Counted from the first letter of the stretch, positions 42,090 to 54,252 are shown. The stretch: DNA of 64,000 nt from Uloborus plumipes (GCA_038373865.1 JAXGGA010004680.1:21592-85591); one strand, 5' to 3'. A program made the numbers and translations. Notes: generated by a model from the sequence alone, not told the origin.

Positions 42090-42462
42090 CAAATCCCGAA
42101 AAACATTTTTCAGTAAACATAGCATTGAAAAAGATAAAGTTATCATTGAATGACACAGAAATATTATTTCAAGTATTATTTACAAAGCTTGAAACATATT
42201 TTTAGTGAGTATGGTATTGACAAAGGTAAAGGGAAAAAAATATTTCAAATATTATTTACAAAGCTTTAAACACATTCTTAGTGAATATGACATTGTCGAA
42301 GGTAAAGGACAAAATTATTTCAAATATTATTCACAAGCTTTAAACACATTTTTTAGTGAACATGACACTGTCGAAGGTGAGGGACAAAACTTTTTCAAAC
42401 ATTATTTACAAATCTTGAAACACATTTTTAACAAATATAACAATGTCAAAAGTAAATGACCG
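42090..42462 (+). repeat. 75-bp minisatellite, about five units
   Basis: Units of about 75 bases (unit starts near 42225, 42301 and 42376) share TATTATTTACAAAGCTTGAA, CACATTTTTAGTGA and GACATTGTCGAAGGTAAAGG. Because 75 is a multiple of three, three units stay open as a repetitive frame (42205-42459). Earlier units are out of frame and more diverged, so I treat it as non-coding satellite. Confidence 0.88.
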
Positions 42463-42465
42463 GTA

Positions 42466-44231
42466 GAATAACTTCGCAAAGCTCAAGCGTTTATTTTTTA
42501 CATAAAGATTTTATTATTAATTTAAATTTAATTGCAATTATTAATACTAATTAAATTCTGTAATTGTTTTTAAAATGATTAGACGCTAAAATATTTTCAT
42601 TTGGAATAACTTAAAATTAGGTGTAGTTGTAGAGTGGTTTCAAACACTCAATTTGTTCTTCTATTCGTTTTATACACCAATTCAAATATAACACTTTATT
42701 TTTGGAGTAGGGGGAGGGGAGAACTTTAGTGTATTTCGTGTAACACAGTTCCATGATGTTTTTCTTACATGTTATATTAACAGGTATTTTTTAAAGAGGG
42801 AATTTAAAATGTGTCTATAAAAATCCATGCTTGCATTTAACTGAAACATAGTGATTAACAATTTGATATCGATTTTACATTAGTTAAAATTTCTACTTTT
42901 TGCAAAAAATAGATACATTTTTCTTTCAGAAAAATACTTAAATGATTAAACAGTTACATTTGACAAAATTTACATCTCCAAATAATTTAGAGAGAGTTTT
43001 TTCATGTGGGAGAAACTTCGACGTTACATTCAGAAAAAAAAGTTTTATTGCCCAACCAAAGAAATCAGTCTTCACTTTATGACAGAGGAAGTATTAATAT
43101 ATAAAACTTCTATTCTTTCATTAATTTTTTAAACAATTCTTCCTGCTGACTTTTTACACGTTTTAATGATGTAAAAATGTTTTAAAAAAAGAAGAAGAAA
43201 ATTAAAGAAAAAAAAGGAAAAAAAAGAGCTTTCGTGTGCTCCGCTATGTCGAAAAAATTCTTTAGACTAGAAATGCAAAGTAAGTTATTGAATTTTTGAG
43301 TGACTTTTAGCCAATATTTTCTTCTTGAAGAAGTAGAATTTTGTGTGACATTTTGTTCAAATCTGTTTTTAGACCAAGAGTTGTATACTACTAATACATA
43401 CAAACAAACACACAGATTTTTGGATCTAAAGACGCACCCTTTTTCATGAAGTCAGTCACTTACGTGACTTGAATATAAATAATTTCTAATTTGATATTGT
43501 TGCTCTAATTGATATTGTTTAAAAAGACAAGTTACATTCTGTTCCGAAATCATTATTATTTTTCCATTTTATTGAAATTATCAGGTTTTATTGCTCGCAG
43601 TAGGATTTTTGCATTTAAACATTTTTTTAACTACGTAGTAACTTTTTTATTCCGTTACACTTGTTTTGTCTTGTCTGATCTCTTTCTTCATTTTGAATTC
43701 TTTAGTGCTCATTTCTTGTTGGATAGTTGCAAATTCTATGGGAACCTATCAATAAGAACGAAAACAGAACAGTTTAATAAAAGCATGCCAAATATTTACA
43801 TACTTACAGCAATAAGATTTTAAACTAATAACAAGAAATTCTGTCAAGAACTAAAGAGCCTACTTTCCCGTGCACCGACATCGATATTTTTGCATTTGAT
43901 CAATATTCTCTCTATTATCTGAGACTGCTAATTATTTCAAACATACCTTTTTAGCATTTGAAGCTGATTTCTAAAAACAAATATGCCTCTCTCATCTGAT
44001 GAACCACATGCGTAAAAAGAAAATAAACGAATAAATAAAGTTGCAGCACCTTTTAAGCAATGCAGCTAATAATATTTTTTCCACAGAAAAACTTCTTCAT
44101 CCTTTTCAAAAAAGAATTAAAAATAGAAAGCACATCAAAATACATTTTATCAAATAAATAGGTATAAATAAATAAATAAAAGAAAAAGAAAAGAGCACGG
44201 GAGTAGTTTTTTTTCTATTAGAAATTCTGCC
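42466..44231. other. AT-rich DNA, no supported gene
   Basis: The 104-codon frame at 43509-43823 (+) is Phe/Leu-rich and low-complexity without a recognisable domain. A GAAGAAGAAA-rich purine tract lies at 43185-43225. Confidence 0.5.
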
Positions 44232-44300
44232 ATGGCTGCGGAGTCGGAGTCGAAGAAAGAGACTCGGTGTCAGAGTCAGAGTTTATGATTCGGAGTCCGT
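44232..44300. repeat. Degenerate GGAGTC-type repeat
   Basis: GGAGTCGGAGTCGAAG and following GACTCGG, GTCAGAGTCAGAG, GATTCGGAGTC form a degenerate hexamer array. Short and non-coding. Confidence 0.75.
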
Positions 44301-44439
44301 CAAACAGCTTATTCTAAAAATATTTTTCACAGATTATTCACGAAGAGCATTTTCCAACAAAGTTTGTTTAAAGACAATTCGCCTTTAAGATCAGGATCTA
44401 CATTGGTCTTAAATTTTCCCGCAGTCACTAATGTTAAGT

Positions 44440-44915
44440 TTTTTGAACTGCTCAAAATTAAATAAAAATTGTTCAAATCAAGAAGTGAAATAAGGGAATG
44501 AGGTTTCCTCGTCCAGATCTTCCTAACTAAAAAAAAGTTTTTTCAAATCGGACAATTCACTCAAAAGTTCATTGTTGGGGACAGGTTGTTTGAACGGTTC
44601 AATGTTGATCGAAAAATTGTTCAAATCCATATTTTGAATACGAGAATGAAGTATCCTTGATAACATCTTTCAAAGAAGAAAAAAGTTTGTTCAAATCAAA
44701 CCATTCACTCAAAAGTTATTAGCTGATGACAGGTTCTTGATCAGTTCAACGCTGATCGAAAAATAGTTCAAATGATCAGATCTTATGAACAAAAGAAAGT
44801 TTTTTCATATCGGACTGTTCATTCAAAAGTTATTAGGGAGGAGGGACAGACAGAACGACAGACATTTTCCCTGTCTCAAAACCCTACTTTCGAATTTTTA
44901 ATTTTTAGATACTTA
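44440..44915 (+). repeat. Imperfect tandem repeat ending in a GACAGAC-type tail
   Basis: Three related blocks repeat AAATTGTTCAAATC, GTTTTTTCAAATCGGAC and ATTCACTCAAAAGTTATT at about 140-150-base spacing. The region ends GGGACAGACAGAACGACAGA then TCTCAAAACCCTACTTTCG, a tail type typical of retroelement 3' UTRs. No reading frame was recognised upstream. Confidence 0.65.
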
Positions 44916-45189
44916 TTTTATTTTTTCTTTCTTTTTGACTTTTTTTTCTTTTTGGACTGAGCGATAATTTTTAGATGCAATAAGCCACTTTCAAGGCTTT
45001 TTTCATTTTTCTTTTATTTTAAGGGAAAGTAGGCTAAAAAGGGCATTGAAGATAGAAAAGTTTAATTGGTTTCAACGAAATTAGCAGAAACCAAGGATCA
45101 AATTATTATTATTATTGATTATGTTAAAACTTATATCACCAATTGACAATCTTACCCTGTATAAAATTTATATCGAGTTTGTTCCAGTA

Positions 45190-45353
45190 GAATTTAATTA
45201 GCATACTTTTGACTCTGCAGACCACACGAGCCTGAAGTTCTTGATGATGATAGCAAGACTGCCAAGAGAGAAAACCTTATTCCAACATAGTTTCTGAGGC
45301 CCATTCCGAATGGCATGTAAACATATTGGTCTCGCTTTGCTCGTTTTTCCAGA
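45190..45353 (-). pseudogene. P450 block 6, heme-binding loop with Cys to Tyr
   Basis: CATCTTTAG acceptor. Encodes LEKRAKRDQYVYMPFGMGLR then NYVGIRFSLL. The consensus FxxGxRxCxG has Tyr in place of the heme-ligating Cys. Beyond, the original frame gives SSSRTSG, while a shifted frame gives AIIIKNFRLVWSAES, which is the normal P450 continuation; so one base has been lost or gained after the LLAVL segment. Confidence 0.88.
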
Positions 45354-45419
45354 CTAAAGATGAAAAGGGAACGAAAATGTAATCGCAAACATAAAATCTT
45401 TAAGTACATAAGTTTGTAA

Positions 45420-46196
45420 AACCTATCTTAATGCACTTGAAACCAAAGTAAGTTTAATGCAAATCGAAATTAAAAGAGATAGAGAAAAGCTATTACCTTC
45501 ACCCCTAAAAAGTTCACAAAAATAAATAAATTAATTAATTAAAAAATAAAATAAATTAATTAAAATAAATAAACATCAACTAACTAAATAAAAGTAACAA
45601 TTGTTGAAATATGCAATCACTCTGCATAGAACTAGATACATAGGCACGTATTTGAGCAATGAAAAAAAAACTATAGATTTTAACAAAGTTTAAAGCAAAG
45701 TATTAATAACATTATACTCACAAATATTAACCGATAATCTAAGCATCTTCTCAAAATGTTTGCAAAAAATATTTATGCTCGAAACACATTATAATTAAAT
45801 TTTAGTGTACTGATAAATTTCAAGCATTGAATAAACAAATAAAAAATATAAATTCTTTTTTCTTGTTTCAGATTCCGTTTTTCTCTTTCCTACTTCAACA
45901 CCCAGTTTCCCTTTTCCTGTGGAATTGAGTTTTATAAAAAAGTAGATAATTGCTTAAAATGATTAATTAAAGCATACAATTTAATTTGCTCTTGTTTTAA
46001 AGTTAAAACGTCCTTTTGTTTTTTATTGGTTCGGATGCAGTTATTTAAAAATTTAAAAATATCAGAAATTGAAACAAATGTAAGGTTTTGATGTTTGTAA
46101 CGTGTAACTTCAAGCTATTGTTATAAAAATAAACCTCAAGAGGATTCGGCGGTCCGTCTTTTATTATACTGATAATCAAGGCAATAAATAATCATA
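45420..46196 (-). other. P450 pseudogene intron, nothing recognised
   Basis: AAATAAATTAATTAAA-type low-complexity sequence at 45520-45600 and otherwise AT-rich sequence. No exon-like block. Confidence 0.5.
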
Positions 46197-46764
46197 GTAC
46201 ACCAACCTAAACTTCTCCAGATGAGGCAGTTACCTTAATGATTTTTTTTCAACTGAAAGCAGAAAGTATTACACAAAATCGAGAGTTGTCGCACTGTACA
46301 AAATGAACTGTTGTTTTTAAAATATAATACTGGCAGCCGAGGTACCAATTTAAAACTAAAATGTTCAGCAAAACTGCAAAACAAGCTATTTTTGTTTCTA
46401 AGCTGTAAAATTAGAAATTTTTTATACTGTAAAAACAACAGTATAATACTGGCAGCAGAGGTTTCAGTTTAAAACTGTAAAATGCACGGTAGTAAACTGT
46501 TAAATTAGAAATTTTAAATTTATTACTGTAAAATTAGCAATTTCACAGTTTAGTACTGTCAAAGTAGCAATTTTACAGTTTATTACTGTAAAATTAGAAA
46601 ATTTTACAGTTTATTATTATGAAATTAGCTGTATTATAATGTAAAAACAACCTTCATTTTTTAGTGTAGCATATCAACCAAAACATCTCTAGATGAGGCA
46701 GTTTCCTTAATGATTTTTTTTTAACTCAAAGCAGAACGTATTACACAAAATCGAGAGTTGTCGG
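46197..46764. repeat. Direct repeat of about 95 bp flanking a MITE
   Basis: 46197-46291 (CACCAACCTAAACTTCTCCA to GAGAGTTGTCG) recurs at about 46668-46764 (ATCAACCAAAACATCTCTAG to GAGAGTTGTCG) with substitutions, one copy on each side of the MITE. This is far longer than a normal target duplication. Confidence 0.88.
46292..46668. mobile_element. MITE family T, copy 2
   Basis: Left end CACTGTACAAAATGAACTG and right end TTCATTTTTTAGTGTA, with interior ACAGTTTA-TTACTGTAAAATTAG variants as in 23846-24257 and 58053-58433. Lies in the P450 pseudogene. Confidence 0.9.
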
Positions 46765-47250
46765 TTTGAACCTCTAATGCTGTCCTGCCCCACCTTGCTC
46801 TAGGACAGTATTATTTTATGATTAAATAAGGAGCAATATCTCATCTGTGAAACAAATTAATTTTGCTTGTTATCTTTTAATTCGAAATTGAAAATTAATT
46901 CCCGAATTCGGCATGAGTTAAACCTGTTTCAAAATTACTATTATATGTTTTTTTTTTTTTAATATTCGATTCTAGAAACGTAACGAACGCAATGCATCTC
47001 GCTCAAGAAATCTAAAATTATTGAAATATGAAATCATTTTCAATAAAACTAGATACCACAACACTTCATTTAAGCAAAAAATAATAGATAGTTGTTAAAA
47101 CAATTTTAAAAAATGAAATGATATTATATGTACACAAAACTACTATAATAACTTTGAATTTATCCTGAACTAGATATTCAATTCATTTTTTGTTTGTTAT
47201 TTCTCTCTAAAAGCAAGTATTTTTTAGGTTTTAGTTGTTTTTTCACTTAC

Positions 47251-47345
47251 CGGGTTAAAGTTTTCATGATTAGGAAAGTGTTTGGTATCTTTCGGTTGAG
47301 ACAGAACATGAATGGTTAGATACCCACACTTTTTGGAATTTTCAT
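47251..47345 (-). pseudogene. P450 block 5, FPNPexF region
   Basis: Encodes TIHVLSQPKDTKHFPNHENF and NP, then a good GTAAGT donor (47250-47249). It matches the H-x-D-P-x-x-F-P-x-P-x-x-F-x-P segment. Upstream MKIPKSVGI reads in a different frame, which suggests a one-base indel near 47328. Confidence 0.82.
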
Positions 47346-48184
47346 GTTCATAAGGCTTAGTGGAATTAATTACTTAAAACACAAAGTTACAACGAAAATT
47401 TTATGCTAAATTTTCTGAAGAACAAAGTCTAAAATCACAATTTTACAAGAAAAATTATACAATGGAACTCGTGAAAATATTCCCCAAACCGTAATTCGGG
47501 AAATGAAGCTGTATTATGGAATTCGTGAAGAATAATGTATTAAGACACAATTTTACAGCAAAGTAGGATTTCGTATTTTATTGAAAAAAAAAAAAGAAAG
47601 AAAACGCATTCGGGGTTACAATTTTGCAACATAATATACTTCTTCGCAATTTTTGTACATTTTTGCAACGGAAATTCCAGGATATATCATTCAAATATCT
47701 GTACCTAAGTCCATTTTCGTCCCTTTTTAGTAGAGGGCGCAAACGATTATCGGATGCATGAAAAGGATGGGACTCGCGCTCTTTTGACCTTCTAAATGAC
47801 CGTGAAAAATTTCTTTTATGGAATAACGTTCTCGTGGGTCAATGCGGAATAAGATTCTACATACAATGAAGTAATTAAGTGAAAATCGCCATTTTTGGAC
47901 TTAAGTTGTTCTGGTTCTGAGGTACATGTACATGACTCAGTAAAACTTTCCTTACAGATGCAAAACCATTTTATAAAGTGTTTTAAATATTAATTACGCA
48001 ATTCCAAAGGAAAAAAAAATCTATAATGCAGTAGAATAACGTTATATGTTTGATATTATTTTTGGATTTAATTGTGGTAATAAAGTTCAGATTACTTTTT
48101 GTTCAAAATTGGCATCACTTGTTCGCCTCCATTTACGTGTCCATAGTTTTCTATGAGCTGTCCAGTTTACCGTTCATCAGAAAC

Positions 48185-48242
48185 CTTTTACTTCAATTTC
48201 CTTAACAGCATTCATCATCAGTTGGAGAAAATCGTTTCTCAC
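48185..48242 (-). pseudogene. P450 block 4, F-G region
   Basis: ATTTTAG acceptor. Encodes VRNDFLQLMMNAVKEIEVK, matching the R-x-D-F-L-Q-L-(M/L)-(M/L) stretch ahead of the I helix. The donor AAAAG|GTTTCT is weak. Confidence 0.85.
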
Positions 48243-49001
48243 CTAAAATTATAGCATGAGAGATAGATTATCATTTTTCAATAGCTCATAATGAACGTTC
48301 ATAGCTTATTATTTATTAAATTCAGAAATGAAGATATATTGCAAGTATTCAGAACATACAAGAACTACTGGTATTTCCGAGGATGCATTGCTCAGAAAAC
48401 TAATTATTTATTTGCAAATAAATGGCATAAAGTGATATAAATATGAAAGTAAAGCAGCAAATATTTCTGTCGTATAATGAAGTTTCAAAGATTTTAGAGC
48501 ACCGTACTTTCCAAGCTTTCTTAGCTTAATTATTTAACAGTTTATTAAATTTTGTAATTGCATTTTACATTCCTTACTGTAATTTATTTGTCAACATTCC
48601 TTACTGTACGCATATGCGTAAGCTGCATTAATAATTACGTCGCTTTCACTTTTATTTGGGGCGCTTGCTTTCCGCTTTATCTCTCGTTGAAATTATAGAT
48701 TCATCAAAAGTTGCAAGGATTGTTATACAGTTGTTTGTTAATGCCCTTTGCTTTGCTTGAGGAGTGTAATGTAAAAGAAATATAAGTCTGCGTACATCTC
48801 TTAATATATTCTAATAAATGGGACCCAAATAAAATTTTATTTTACTTTTAACAGTTTTAAAATTTATATTTTAAATGAAAGATATAACAGTTTAGAAAAA
48901 AGGACTGGGTAAAACTGGGGAAAAATACGATAGAATTTTTAAGTATTACCCTTGAATGTTTTTTAATCTTCTTTAAACTAAAAATCTCAAACATTCTAAA
49001 T

Positions 49002-50966
49002 GGGCAATTCCATGCATGTGTGGAAAAGCGTTGGAAAAATCAAATTACAGCCATGGGTCTGTTTTGCATATTTTTTGGTTTAAAAATGTTAGAAGTTTAA
49101 TATTTATACTAATTTTTTGTCTAGAATGTAGTATTTTTAGTTTTGGCAGCACTTTGAAGTTGGAAATGGAATATTTAACTTTTGGTAAAGAAAATTATCA
49201 ATCTTTGAACGTTGGTAAGTTTCAATTTTTTTCTTTAGATAACTGATTTAAAGGAAGAATATTGATTATTACACTCTAATTCAACATTTTGAATTGCTAA
49301 AACGAATGTTTTCACTCAAATTAAGTGATTTGTGTAAGCTTCAAAAATGCACAGTTCTATGTAACGTAAGTTACCAAAAACATGTTAAAGTTCATGTTGT
49401 GCATAAAGAAAGGGCAATGCAATAATTCCAATGCTATATCTTCTATCTTATAAGTGTGTGTTAAGCAAATAGTTAAAGTTTTTTTTTAAATATTGTTTAT
49501 TTAATATATTGTGCTACAATCAAAACGTGTAACGTAAGTTACCCACATGTGCAGGTAATGTAAGTTACCTAAGTAGAACTTAAATACTTGTGTTTATAAA
49601 GAAAGTAAATTGTGAAATAATTTATTCAAGAATTCTTTTAAATATACTGCATTTACTTAATTTAAATTAATCATATTTCTTAAAATGTCTCTATTTGTTA
49701 ATAAGATTACAATACACCTCTATTATAAATTACATGTTTCTTTTTGGCTTTTAAGATATTAATTATCTCTAAACAGTATCACTGCATGAATATTTAAGAG
49801 GTAATTTACTATAAATTATTCAAAAATGACTTCTGCTATGCTTTAAAGTTTTGAAATATGTTTTGGAAAAAACAAATATAAAAGTATTTTATCTGTTACA
49901 GGTGAAATATATTTCATTCTGCATTAAAAAGCCACTGATCTCTGTAGAAAGATGCGCTGTAAAAGGGGTATGTGAAAATTCATGAGGATATTACAGATTT
50001 ATAAATAAAAGTCACTCTTGCTGGTATTGAAATATGTTTGAAAAAGCAAAATTTATCAAAAATATTTTCCGAAGATCCACACATTGACAATCAACATTTA
50101 AGAACTAGAAATGGACAAACTGTGGGGTTTCGTTTAATTAAGTACTTCAAGGAACAAGAAGAAAAAACAGAGATGAAAGCCGGTGAATGGTGTGTGATGA
50201 AGTACGAAAATACATTGTATCCTTGAGTTGTGACGATTATTGAAGAAACAAGTTTGAAGTAAAAGTAATGGCTGCTGTTGGAACCTATTATAAATGGCCA
50301 GAAACGACGATGAAATTTATAATGAGAAAGAAAACGTGATTCGAAAAATTGAACCTACCTGAACTTGTTAATAACAGTGACTAGTTTGCATTTAAAAGTC
50401 TTATGTTACGTAATATTTTTGATTGGTCATTGAATTTGGTATTAAATTTCTATACATTCAATTCGTAATTGTTAATTTTCAATATTTTGATCTAAGCTAA
50501 GCTGTAATTTTCATTCATTAATTTTTGTAATAAAGATTTTCAAGTAAGTAAAATTTTGTAACGTAAGTTACTGTAACGTAAGTTACCTAGTCAAAAATTC
50601 CCATAATTCTCAATTTTTGAAATAAATTTTTAAATTTATGAAAATAAATTCCTAAGCATTATAAGGAATTGATAAATTCTACTTCAAACAAGGAAACAGC
50701 TGTAATAGAGCAGAAATTTGCCTTAGACCCAATTTTCATATTATGTCATTCCCTTTTTGTGTAACGTAAGTTACTGCCTTATTTTTGACTGCTAAATTTT
50801 GTAAAATTTTAATGCATCGAATATTTCTGCATTTTAATTTTGCTTTAGACTGTCATTTTCATGGAATGATTTTATTTAAGGTTTGTATCACAATATTTGT
50901 CTGTACTGAGGTGCTAACTGCCTAAGCGTTGGTCAAAATGTAACGAAAGTTACCGTGGAATTGCCC
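49002..50966 (+). mobile_element. TIR DNA element with seven GTAACGTAAGTTAC motifs
   Basis: Ends GGGCAATTCCATG and CGTGGAATTGCCC are inverted (13 bp, one mismatch); AAAT flanks both outer sides (possible 4-bp target duplication). Inside, GTAACGTAAGTTAC or a one-base variant occurs at 49361, 49529, 49555, 50559, 50573, 50761 and 50939, clustered toward both ends. Such subterminal arrays are typical of transposase binding sites. A damaged coding remnant lies at 50038-50395. The superfamily is not recognised. Nested in an intron of the P450 pseudogene. Confidence 0.85.
50038..50395 (+). pseudogene. Remnant of a transposon-encoded protein tail domain
   Basis: Open frame 50038-50226 ends AGEWCVMKYENTLYP then TGA. 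Across a stop and at least two frame changes one can read VVTIIEET, VKVMAAVGTYYKWPE, DDEIYNEKENVIRKIEP and ELVNNSD. From memory, a tail of this pattern (W-x-x-V-x-Y-E-x-x-x-Y-P-G, V-M-x-x-x-G-x-x-W-K-W-P, I-x-P-P-x-x-V-N) occurs at the C-terminus of proteins encoded by several DNA transposons; its function is not known to me. The copy is clearly non-functional. Confidence 0.6.
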
Positions 50967-51333
50967 AAATGTTAGAAATCAAACTAGCTCATATCTTTTC
51001 TGACTTTGCTGAACTGTCATTTCGTCATTAGAAAGTTGAATTTTTCTGTAACTGATCAGTGCTGTAGTCTTGATCTCCATTGTTTTTGTATACATCATTG
51101 ATACAAAATAAAATTCATCTATGGTAAAAATGATAAGCATTTTTTTAACGCTTTAGAGAAAAACCTAGCAATATATAAGCAAAATACTTTTTGAACTCCC
51201 AATATCACTTACGCAGTTTCGAGAAAGCATAAATACAAAAGACTCAAATTTTAATGCCATACGCACTTGATATCGGTACATTAAATATGCTAAAACTTAA
51301 ACATACAGAAAACAAGTAATTTTCAATTTAGAC

Positions 51334-51449
51334 CTTGTAAGAAATGCCGTGCTGCTGTTACAAACTTGTTATCTGGACCACTGTAGGAGTCAAGCCTTTT
51401 AGGAAAAACAGAACTCACTATGAGGTCCATGGTAAAAGCCCCACAAATT
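51334..51449 (-). pseudogene. P450 block 3, helix E/F region
   Basis: CGTTCTCAG acceptor and AAG|GTCTAA donor. Encodes ICGAFTMDLIVSSVFPKRLD, then SYSGPDNKFVTAARHFL, matching the (Y/F)-x-x-D-x-I-x-x-x-x-F segment and the following NDP-xx-F-V motif of CYP3 clan proteins. This block itself is open. Confidence 0.85.
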
Positions 51450-51799
51450 CTGAGAACGAAAACATTCATTTTTATCCATTAAGAAAGTTAAAGCAAGAAT
51501 ATTGTAGCTAGGTAATACAGAAATGGCGTGACTAAAATCTTACTGAGAAAAGACTATTAACTCTAAATGCTGCTTTCTAGTCAAGTATAAAGAAAATTGT
51601 TTTCATTGCAGTCTTTTGAAAATCTTTACATATTTATCTAAGCAAAAATGTAATTTATTGGAGAAGCGATTTTGTTCCGAATGTACAATTGAAATATATA
51701 TGTGAAAGTTTCAAAGTTTCATTGAACAATACACAAGATAACACATATTTAAAACTATTTATGGTTTTGTAAAGAAAAAATAACTGCATTATTATATAA

Positions 51800-53553
51800 T
51801 TAACCCATTAATGCCTAGCGTCCTTTTTAGGGACGGTTCAAAGAGTGTACCTGAATTTTCCAAAAATGAACATTTTAACGAAATAAGTTCAGTTATTACT
51901 TTGGTATTGTTTCAATTCATTATTAACAGATTGCAACACATAACCATTGTAAAGTGTGTTCTGTAGCCATGTTATTATGATAGTACACATTGTTCACAAT
52001 CTCAAGAACAAAAAGCTAAGTTTTTTAAATTATTAACAAGTAAGTCTATCTGCGCTTGATGTGCTAAGACTTTGATCGATGTTTTAGTTAACCTTTTTTG
52101 CAATTTTGTAAATTTTAAATTTTTTATGGATTTTGTAGCAATTTAAGAGCGTCCCTAAAAAGGGACGCTAGGCACGAAAGGCTGCATTGTCTAACCGTGG
52201 CTGATTTCTTGCTTAGAATTTATAATTTATCTCAAAAGAAGTTAGTAAATGTTTTTAGACTGAAAAATGGACAATAATTTTTATTTTTAAAGCTTAAAAA
52301 ATCTAATTAAATTAATAAATATATAAATTTAATTACAATTTTTAACATATTTTACCATTAATTAATTAATTATTATTATTATTATTATTTTTTTTTTTTT
52401 GAAATAACGATAAATACTCAAGGTACATTTTGAAAGAAAGTTATTTCAAAAATGTAATTCTTTAAGACACCAATTATTTGTTGTGCTTAATTATTTTTTC
52501 ATAACGCATTAAGAGCTTTTTATTGTTTAGTCTTATCATTGAAAAAGCCCTAAGCTGTTTCAGAAGCTTAGCACTTTACCTTGATGAAGAATTCAAGAAT
52601 TGCATATGCAGTTGTTGTTAGGGAAGAGGGGGGGGGGGCAGTGGTTGCAGATTTAATTTCAGAATTTTCTGAGCATGCCAATTTTGATCTCTACTGTGAC
52701 TATTTATTTACTTCTCCTGCGCTCCGACTTGATAATTTGTCTCAGAAAGGTTTTTTTGCAGGAATCGGATTGAAAACTGCCCATTAACTAAAGTTACGTT
52801 GTTTAAAAAAGAAAGGACAGGAAATTTTGAATAAATGACGAAGACAGGTAAAATAATATTATGTTTGTTCGGGTTAATAATAGCAATGTCGTAACTATTG
52901 CATCGAATCCTCATGGAGTTTATCGTATAGTAAAGGCTAAGCGATTGTCCAATAGCAAAAAGACAGTAATTGAAATTGATGAACCAAATATGGTTGCTCA
53001 GTACAACTGTTGCAAAAAATGGTGGTTTGCCGTTCTTTATTTTCATTTCAGAAGCTGCTGTACAGAATGCATTGAGCTCAAGAGTACCGGGTTGAGTTAG
53101 GTATTATGGGGAAAGTAATTATATTGCTTAAATAAGACTCGGGTAAGATGTGTCCAATGACCTATTGAAGTAAACAAGATTATCGGAAATGCGGCAAATG
53201 CAATGTAGGTATTCACAACAAATGCTTTGCTGACTTTCATACTCAACAGCACCAATATTTCCATGTTTCTTTGTCCTCTGAATCTACTTCCCAGTTTATG
53301 TTAATTGCTGCTTTTATTTTTTCTTATAAAAGGCTTTTTTAAATATTATATCGTACGTAGAAACAAAAATGTAAAAGAAGTATGTACCCTCTAGTGCCTA
53401 GCGTCCCTTTTTAGGGACGAATTTTCTTTTTTTAAACAAAGCTATTACTTTTTATATATTTTTTTAATTATGTTTCCGGTCCATTAAACACTATTTGTAA
53501 CCAGTACACAAAATATCTTGAAAAAAAAAAAGAGTCAGGCATTAATGGGTTAA
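51800..53553 (+). mobile_element. piggyBac-like element relic
   Basis: TTAACCCATTAATGCC at 51800 and GGCATTAATGGGTTAA ending at 53553 give TTAA target duplications with 12-bp inverted ends. Palindromic GCGTCC(C)TTTTTAGGGACG motifs occur near 51815, 52155 and 53402. A piggyBac transposase remnant lies between. Alternatively, 51800-52180 is a full MITE like 39122-39558 and 53390-53553 a second partial one flanking an older transposase relic. At 1.75 kb the element is short for piggyBac. Confidence 0.85.
52590..53240 (+). pseudogene. piggyBac-type DDE transposase fragment
   Basis: Read in three frames: VADLISEFSEHANFDLYCDY and LFTSPAL (the D-N-x-F-T-S region, here Cys-Asp-Tyr-Leu-Phe-Thr-Ser), then VRVNNSNVVTIASNPHGVY, AKRLSN and IDEPNMVAQYN (the W-x-D-x-x-x-V-x-x-x-S and P-x-x-I/V-x-x-Y-N blocks). 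KKWWF and AAVQNAL follow, and RKCGKCNVGIHNKCFADFHT, the Cys/His zinc-finger tail of piggyBac proteins. The N-terminal half is missing, frames change repeatedly, and a G run interrupts at 52630. Cut-and-paste transposase in origin, now dead. Confidence 0.88.
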
Positions 53554-54252
53554 TGACCCAATGAAAGTTAATTTTACTTTTGATATATTCCATAGAAAAC
53601 ATTTTGAACTGTCTTGGTCATAATGTAATATGAATATTACATTTACCAACTCTGTGCTTCCATTTACATTTTGTTCCTCGATTGTAAATAAATGTAGCCT
53701 ATTCCTATGCATTTTTTCAAAAAAGAAAATATGCGTCACAAAATCACCAATAGTTTAAATGATAAAAAAATGTTTGTTATATTTCCACAAAATATAATCC
53801 TCTAATCCAATTATTGGAGACTGGCAGTTCTTTACGCGTTTCTCTTTTTCTGAGACACTGGAAGAAACCTACTCTATACTGATCAAATACTGCACACTGC
53901 TAAAGTTAATAACTACATAAGATCATCTTAGTCTTTTACTTGTACCTAGCCTTGCAATATATGACTGAACCAACGTAAAAATGCAACATTCATATTGAAT
54001 AATTTATGTGAATATGTAATGCAATGTTTTCTTTTTTGTCTGAACTCATCTTAATTGCATGCATTATCTTAACTTTAAAGTAAGATACAGTTTCTTTAGT
54101 AAAAATAAGAGAGACATTTAATCGCGTAGCTGAGTTGTGCTTTTAGTTCTACAATCTAATTTGTGATAACAGCAAGGAATGATTCTCCAAACGGGTCTGA
54201 ATTTTAGAGCAATACTTATAATTTAACTCTTATTATGTGCACAAAATATACC

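Noticed and set aside
43509..43823. 104-codon Phe-rich plus-strand frame
   Set aside because: Composition follows the local T-rich sequence and no domain or signal is recognisable.
46904..46917. GAATTCGGCATGAG, one base away from a cDNA-library EcoRI adapter end
   Set aside because: A 14-base near-match in 64 kb of genomic sequence with no vector sequence beside it is most likely coincidence.
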